64,000 nt of DNA from Primula veris. Its lineage: Eukaryota; Streptophyta; Magnoliopsida; Ericales; Primulaceae. Position numbers and translations under genes: made by a program. The notes below the pieces were generated by a model. That model did not search any database. It saw only the letters and a program-made list of their open reading frames with translations, and was not told the DNA's origin. Shown one piece after another: positions 57,701 to 64,000 of this stretch. The DNA lies in NCBI GenBank assembly GCA_963682055.1, contig OY821742.1, positions 13,175,752 through 13,239,751 of the forward strand. Reading direction: 5' to 3'. How positions within the stretch are numbered: position 1 is the stretch's first letter; each line of letters starts with the position of its first letter.

Positions 57701-60700
57701 GATGTTAACTCTTCAGCAGTATCAAGTCGACTAAACTTTTTAGGATAATTCGGATCATGATACATCAACTTAATGATAGGGCTAAAAGTTTAGGAAATGG
57801 TCCGTCTTATTGTTGTATAAGTCCACAACAACTCCTTCAATTTTTTACAATACGAGTCCATTTCGTGATCTTTACACATACTAGTCTTCCAAATAGAATA
57901 TTAATGACATGAAATTCGGATTAATTACGAAATATATCCTCAAAGAGAATCCAAATTCGATGCGATTATAAATCAAGCATCGTCTTTTGACCCGAGAATA
58001 TCTCAATGCCACAATATCAAAATGCTCTTATCAATCGACGACAGGTGAATGATAGTACAGACAATCATGTCTTAGCATCCAAATCATTTATCAATCGACG
58101 ACATACGAAATGATAAGGCAACTGTAAATGATTTAAAAAATATGGTAGCAACCACTTGAAAGACATTTCAACTCCTCTTAAATATGCTTTTGGTCGTATT
58201 GAATGGAGGCTATGTAAAGAAATTTCAATTCTTTCATGAGCTATTAACAGATAACAATGGTTTTCTCGAATATTTTATTGCTCAACAAGGTACGACAAGA
58301 CATACATGAGTATAATGTCTCATATTTGACAAATCAATTTGGTTGTACCAAAATTTTTGATTTTTGGAATGACAAGTCCAAAATCTTGTTCACAAAAGAC
58401 TATTTAGGCAAGTAGTTGGTAAAATTATATGGTACACTGTTACCCACTATTTCCAGACGACCAACTACCCCACATGTATTGCCATAAATATTGATAATTT
58501 AAAGTTTGGTCACATTTTGAAAGGAATTTGCTCAAAAAACTTTAAATTATTTCGAGAAATTTCGTAAACAGGCAAACCATAATCCAAAAGTATGGTCCAA
58601 ATGGAAAAATCATAATCCAAATGGAGAGATATAATCCAGATGAGCGAAAAACCGGCTCAATGATTTATCAAAATTAATAAAGAAAGGTACCAAACTCATT
58701 TGACCCACAAAATCGGGGGTCTCAAGAGTTTCCTTTCAGTTAGCTTTAACCACATTAGCATTGGATTTTCCACATTTAAAATAGTTTTGAACTATTTAAG
58801 GAGTAACCGTGCATGACCTTTGTCTTTATAGCATAGAGTTGGTTCCTTGAGCATTATCTCTTGCTTTGGGACAATGGGCTCTATTGTTCCTTTCAAGTTC
58901 TGTCTTGGACCCACAAGTCTTTGATTTTGACAATTGTCTTAATCTAGCTTGGCTAGGCGAGCGTCAGGCTCATGACAGTTCGAGACAAATAACCCTTGTC
59001 TCGGTTCTTGATTCATGAAAAAAAAATGTCCACGAAGAGCATTAATATGAGGCAAACAATTCGCCATTGACCCAATATGATTAAAACTGCTCATCTGGGC
59101 ATTTTGTCATTCACAAACAGATGGGCGATAAAGGAACATGGTGAATATAAATTCACAATACTACTTATGGAATATAATTTCCAAGCTAGTATTCTGGTGA
59201 AGGATCGCTCCAATATGCCAATTTCATATATTTGTTCACCATAGACGTCATCACGTCTCAAATGTGGTGACGGAATAAAATCAACGCCTTAGCCTTCATC
59301 TCGTGAGTAACAACAAACTCATATTTTACTCATCAAAGATGGCATACAAAAGAAATTGGACATCATATTTTCACACATCAGGGTGACTAACATGTGGTGA
59401 CGGAATAACATCAACGTTTAAACAGTCATTTCATAACTATACTTTGCGATTTCGTCATCATAGATGGCATCCAACTTGTATTCGGAGTTCTGGATTAGTT
59501 ATCATATAAAACGACTGGTTTATATGTTTATATTTTGCACAAGCACAAACTTTGTTTCGAAACGACGGGTTCGAAAATAATTGTTTTGCTTTACAAGTGA
59601 ATAGGTACTCGTTGATCGATCGACGGGTCGATACCGATGTAGCAATTCAGCGAAACTTACATCACTATATAAACACACTCGGGAAAATTATTATTCACTC
59701 AACCCATTTCGTTAGCTCTAATTGAACACGACCAGGAAAGACGGTGAGGGTAGAGGGTACGAATACCACTTAAAACCCGACCTCATTAGGATATCGACTT
59801 CCGCCTATATATTTTCTAGGCATCGTATCCGAATAGGTGAGTCTATTTAGGAAAGATTCATAATTTTTTCAACATAAATGTGAATATATATGATTTCAAA
59901 AATTAACATATTATAAACATGGCAGTGATTACATATATAAATGTTGCAATTTCTGATTAACCAATTAGTATAAATCAGATTTACACAATGTATATTAGCA
60001 ATATCTAATCAATATCTAACAAACACTGCCTTATAGGTAAATTCTATTCATGGCAATTACAACACGTAGGAAAGCAGTATATTTTAATTACTAATTTATC
60101 ATATCACATGCGGATGGCAAATTTAATTAGCATTATACAATATACATGCAAGTTCTATACATGGTAATTTTTAAATCCAGTTTACCAATTACACTAGAAA
60201 GATCTAAATTAATATTATACAAATCTATTGCTTTTATGTGTAAGTTTAATACATGGTAACTAAATCATGCATGTTAGTAATATATTTTATTTACCAATTT
60301 ACAATATATACGTAAATAATATAATTTCACACAAGAAAATCAATTTATGACATAGTGATCATGTTAGACAATACTAATAATTAATTCATCATGTAATGGG
60401 ATTCTTTACGCAACAAATACAAGCAGCATGTAATCCTTGTATATGTAGTTAACTAGCTTCCAAAGTTTATTCTAATACATACTAACATAGTTAACTAGCT
60501 TTTTTTCACGCATATCTTTAACATATATTCAGTAGTTCCATGTCAATATGATGATATGGTAAGCATGTTAGTATGGGGTCCATTAATTTGACTTTTAAAC
60601 ATACATCAAACATGCATGCATTAATAAATCGTAACCTAGTAATTTACGTATATATAACAGTTGCTAAGTCATTGTTTCTGCGAATAGTATATGTTTGTAG

Positions 60701-60855
60701 CTGGTTATACAAAAAAAAACTTTGTTTAGCGTGATTATGGTAGTTTGGGTAGTCCATATGTTTATAACCCAATATTTGAAAATGAATCCTAATCTTTAAA
60801 TAAATAACCCGATCTTGCTTTTACTACAATTTTCGTGAGCAAATTGCTGATAACT

Positions 60856-61059
60856 TGTTGTAAATACAACTAATAGCTTTATGTTAGAGAGACAGAAGTA
60901 GAGAGATTGATGAAACAATATATTATTAATGAATGAATGTTCAAGATAAAAGACCACTAACCATGTTTATATAGATAGAGATATGGGGTTATAAGCCCAC
61001 TTGTACCCAACTAAATTCCATAAAGCTCAAATTCAATATTCCAATAATATCCTACAACA
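60856..61059 (-). repeat. 5' LTR of copia family A copy 2
   Basis: 204 bp, same ends as 54534-54737 but with numerous substitutions between the pair, in keeping with the decay of the interior. Confidence 0.85.
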
Positions 61060-61199
61060 AAAACAACATATTAGACTTTTATTTTTATATTTCTATTATA
61101 TTGTCATTTTTGTATTACAATGTCATTTTTTTTTTTCAAAAAAACAGTTTTTTATATTAGATTGTCAAAAATTTTGAGTATTTTATTATTCAAAATTTT
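61060..61199. other. T-rich spacer between copia A and satellite 2
   Basis: No gene seen; runs of T and ATTGTCATTT words. Confidence 0.5.
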
Positions 61200-64000
61200 G
61201 TATTAGATTTCCAAAAACTTTAAAAGTTGGTTATAAACTTTAAAAATTGGGGGATCAACTTGAAAAATTGGGATATGAACTTAAAAAATAAAGGTATAAA
61301 CTTAAAAAATTGGTGTATAAACTTGAAAATTAAGGGTCTTAACTTGAAAAATAGGGTTATGTACTTGACAAAATAAAGGTATGAACTTGATAAATAAGTG
61401 TATAAATTTTAAAAATTGGGGTTTAAAATTGAAAAATAATGGTATAAAAATTAAAAATTGGTGTATTAACTTGAAAAATAAGTCCTAAGGTTATGTCATT
61501 TGTGAATTATGGTATGAACTTTAAATTTTGGAATATGGACTTATAAAAAATAAGAGTATAAACTTGAAAAATTGGGATATGAACTTGAAAAATAAGGTTA
61601 TAAACTTTAAAAATTGGTGTATAAACTTGAAAATTTAAGGTATAAACTTGAAAAATAGGGGTATGAACTTGATAAAATAAGGGTATAAATTTGATAAATG
61701 AGGGTATGAACTTTCAAAATTAGGATATGAAATTGAAAAATTGGGGTATAAACTTGAAAAATTGGGATATAAACTTAAAAAATAAGGGTATAAATTTTAA
61801 AAATTGGTGTATGAACTTGAAAAATAAATGTATGTTATTTATGAATTAGGGTATTAACTTGAAAAATAAGGGTATGAATTTAAAAATAAGGTTATGAACA
61901 TTAAAAATTAGAATATAAACTTATAAAAAACTAAGGGTATGATCTTTAAAAAGAAACTGGAATTTTCTACTACAATTTTTTTTTCACGCCAAAACCGTTA
62001 TTTCAAAATACAAACTGTAATTCAGAATAACGGTTAAAAAAAAAATTTGTGAAAAAAAATATTAAAAAGGTAAACCGTAAATCAGAATTACTGTTTGTAA
62101 TTTGTATTTATGGTTTTGGCGTAAAAACAGATTTTGTGCAGTCGGAAAATCCAGCCTCCTTTAAAAATTGGGGTATGAAATTTAAAAATTGGGTATGAAC
62201 TTGAAAAATAGGGATATGAACATGAAAAATAAGGTTATAAACTTTAAAAATTGGTGTATAAACTTAAAAATTAAGGGTTTGAAATTAAAAAATAGGAATA
62301 TAAAATTTGAAAATTGGGGTATTAACTTGAAAATTAAAGTTATAAACTTGATAAAATAAAGGTATGAACTTGGTCAAATAAAATAAGGGTTTGAACTTGA
62401 TAAATAAATGTATAAACTTTAAAAATTGAGGTATGATCAACTTTAAGTTTATAACTTTTTTTTTCGAGTTCCTATCGCATTGTTTGAGTCATACATTATT
62501 TTTTGAGTTTATACTCTTTTTTATCCAAGTTCATACCCTCTCTTTTTTTAGTCCATAGCTCTATTAGTCTATCCAAAAACAATGTATATTAGTCTATACA
62601 AAAATAATTAGTCTGTTCAAAAAAAGATTACATTAGTGTGTTAAAAAAAATGTCTATTAGTGTAGCCAAAAAAAATGTCTATTAGTCTAGCCAATAAAAA
62701 TGTCTATTAGTCTGTAAAAAAAACGTCTATTATTCTGTCCAAAAAAATAAAGGTATGCATTTCTTTTAAAATAGGTTTTTTATAAAAATTTAATATGTTT
62801 TATTCCCGATTTTTAGAGTTCTTTTAAAAAAAAATACGAGTTCAATCCCTTGGGGTATGAACTTTAAATATTTGTGTTTAAACTTTAAAAATAATTGTAT
62901 GAACTTTAAAAATGCGGGTATAAACTTGAAAAATAAGGGTATGGACGTTAAAAATTGAGGTGTAAACTTGAAAAAAATGAGTTATGAACTTTAAAATTTG
63001 GGATATGAACTTGAAAAATAAGTGTATAAACTTCAATGTTGGGGGTATGAACTTTAAAAATAAGGGTATAAATTTTAAAAATTTGATAAGAACTTAAAAA
63101 ATAAGAGTAAAAAATTTAAAAATTGGGGTATAAATTTTACAAATTGTGATATAAACTTGAAAAATAAGGGTATAAACTTTAAAATTTGGTGTATAAACTT
63201 GAAAATAAGGTATGTACTTTAAATTTTGGGGTATGAAATTTAAAAATAAGAGTATAAATTTTAAAATTTGTGGTATGAGTTTGATAATAAAGGTATAAAC
63301 TTGAAAGTTTGGGGTGAAAACTTGAAAAATAAGGGTATAAATATTAAATATAACGGTATAAACTTGAAAATAAGTGTATGAAATTAAAAAATTAAGGTAT
63401 GAAATTTTAAAAATAAGGGTTTGAACTTGAAAAACTGGTGCCTCAACTACTAAATTAGGGGTATAAACTTGAAAAAGAAGTATAGAACTTTAAAAATTTA
63501 GGTATAAACTTGAAAAAAATAAGTGTATTAAGTTTAAAAATTGGGTGTGATATGAGTTTGATAATAAAGGTATAAACTTGAAAGTTTGGGTTGAAAACTT
63601 TAAAAATAAGGGTAGAAACCTTAAATATAAGGGTATGAAATTGAAAAATTGGGGTATGAAAATTTAAAAATAAGGGTTTGAACTTGAAAAATTGGTGCAT
63701 GAACTACAAAATTAGGGGTATAAACTTGAAAAAGAAGTATATAACTTTAAAAATTTAGGTATAAACTTGAAAAAAATAAGTATATTAAGTTTAAAAATTG
63801 GGATATAAATTTAAAAAATAAGGGCATAAACTTTAAAATTTTGGGGTATGAACTTTAAAAAATAGGGGTTGAACTTTAAAAACTTAGGGTATAAACTTGA
63901 AAAATAAGTGTATGATTTTAAAGATTAGGGTATAAAGTTTAAAAATGAGAGTATGAACTTAATGTTTATGGCTATTAATCAAATATGATACACATTTTCA
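61200..64000. repeat. degenerate 21-bp tandem array (satellite 2), runs off the window
   Basis: More than 100 degenerate units near GGGTATAAACTTGAAAAATAA, with length variants of 18-23 bp. It is interrupted by the MITE at 61953-62158 and by a less regular T-rich region at about 62440-62860 that includes (GTCTATTAGTCT)-type repeats. Higher-order similarity is visible: about 63275-63480 and 63550-63760 are near copies, giving a unit near 275 bp. No real gene; frames staying open here are due to the 7-codon period. Confidence 0.85.
61953..62158. mobile_element. foldback MITE inside satellite 2 (Mutator-like, 9-bp duplication)
   Basis: 206 bp with termini GAAACTGGAATTTTC and (reverse complement of the right end) GAGGCTGGATTTTCC. 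Inner arms include ACGCCAAAACCGT and its complement, pairing across a centre near 62055. CTTTAAAAA flanks both ends exactly (61944-61952 and 62159-62167), the 9-bp duplication expected of Mutator-like elements. CTTTAAAAA is also part of the array consensus, so the duplication could partly reflect the array. Confidence 0.7.

Larger units (their letters stand above)
54534..61059 (-). mobile_element. Ty1/copia family A copy 2, full length but decayed
   Basis: A 6.5-kb minus-strand element with both LTRs (204 bp each: 54534-54737 and 60856-61059). The polypurine tract (reverse complement AAAAGGAGAC) borders the left LTR; a primer-site-like stretch (reverse complement AGTTATCAGCAATT) borders the right one. 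Flanks are AAAAT and AAAAC, an imperfect 5-bp duplication. The minus strand shows GYTDAGYLSDP near 55731-55765 and an RNase H stretch with SNH ... T-RECI near 55640-55690 in broken frames. Many stops throughout show an old insertion. Lineage unassigned; the motif set resembles Ivana/Oryco-type copia elements. Confidence 0.85.

Noticed and set aside
63455..63700. 81-codon minus-strand frame rich in F, K and L
   Set aside because: Same effect in the second 21-bp satellite.
61200..64000. CRISPR-like array
   Set aside because: Units are contiguous and degenerate with no unique spacers, and the surroundings are plant nuclear DNA.

Overview
The window is a repeat-dense, AT-rich stretch of a flowering-plant nuclear genome, probably a eudicot. 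The evidence is the mix of families: several Ty1/copia LTR retrotransposons, a plant L1-type LINE with a DUF4283-like ORF1, a Cassandra TRIM carrying 5S rRNA sequence in its LTRs, a CYP92-like cytochrome P450 remnant, and hAT-, pogo- and Mutator-like non-autonomous DNA transposons. I found no intact single-copy host gene, no confident tRNA or rRNA gene, no CRISPR array and no prokaryotic feature. The species cannot be named from sequence alone. I found no undescribed functional system; the value of the window is its layered insertion history.

Layout, left to right. 1-4982: minus-strand, heavily decayed copia element of family A, cut by the window edge. 5000-10560: AT-rich intergenic DNA with one possible first exon (5810-5979), a foldback repeat (6411-6700) and a SINE-like Pol III promoter head (7613-7654, minus). 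10561-13130: internally deleted copia element E, with a hAT-like element containing a 31-G run inside its LTR. 13657-14513: pogo/Tigger-like transposon remnant. 16196-17060: 21-bp tandem array. 17127-20839: decayed copia element C. 22075-25045: truncated copia element of family A. 25975-26994: P450 pseudogene fragment. 28184-28391: solo LTR of family A. 28902-29275 and 29537-29832: two MITEs. 32403-37748: young copia element D. 38074-53543: a LINE split by a 2.5-kb probable Gypsy solo LTR (itself carrying Cassandra) and by the young copia element B. 54534-61059: complete-length but dead family A copy. 61200-64000: a second 21-bp tandem array, interrupted by a Mutator-like MITE and running off the window.

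Timing. Target-site duplications order the insertions. The LINE landed first (17-bp duplication). The Gypsy-type element (GGGAC) and copia B (ATTTT) then inserted separately into its ORF2. Cassandra (CAGT plus one diverged base) inserted into the Gypsy LTR. Copia D (TGGTG) is the youngest datable insertion, with 3 substitutions between its LTRs, followed by B, with 3 in about 500 bp; both estimates are by eye. Every autonomous-type element carries at least one disabling lesion: D lacks the RT catalytic region, B has two single-base frame breaks and a truncated 5' LTR, the LINE has nonsense codons and a changed RT active site, and the A copies have no long reading frame.

Many open frames in the window are by-products of repeats or begin at non-ATG codons; these were left out.
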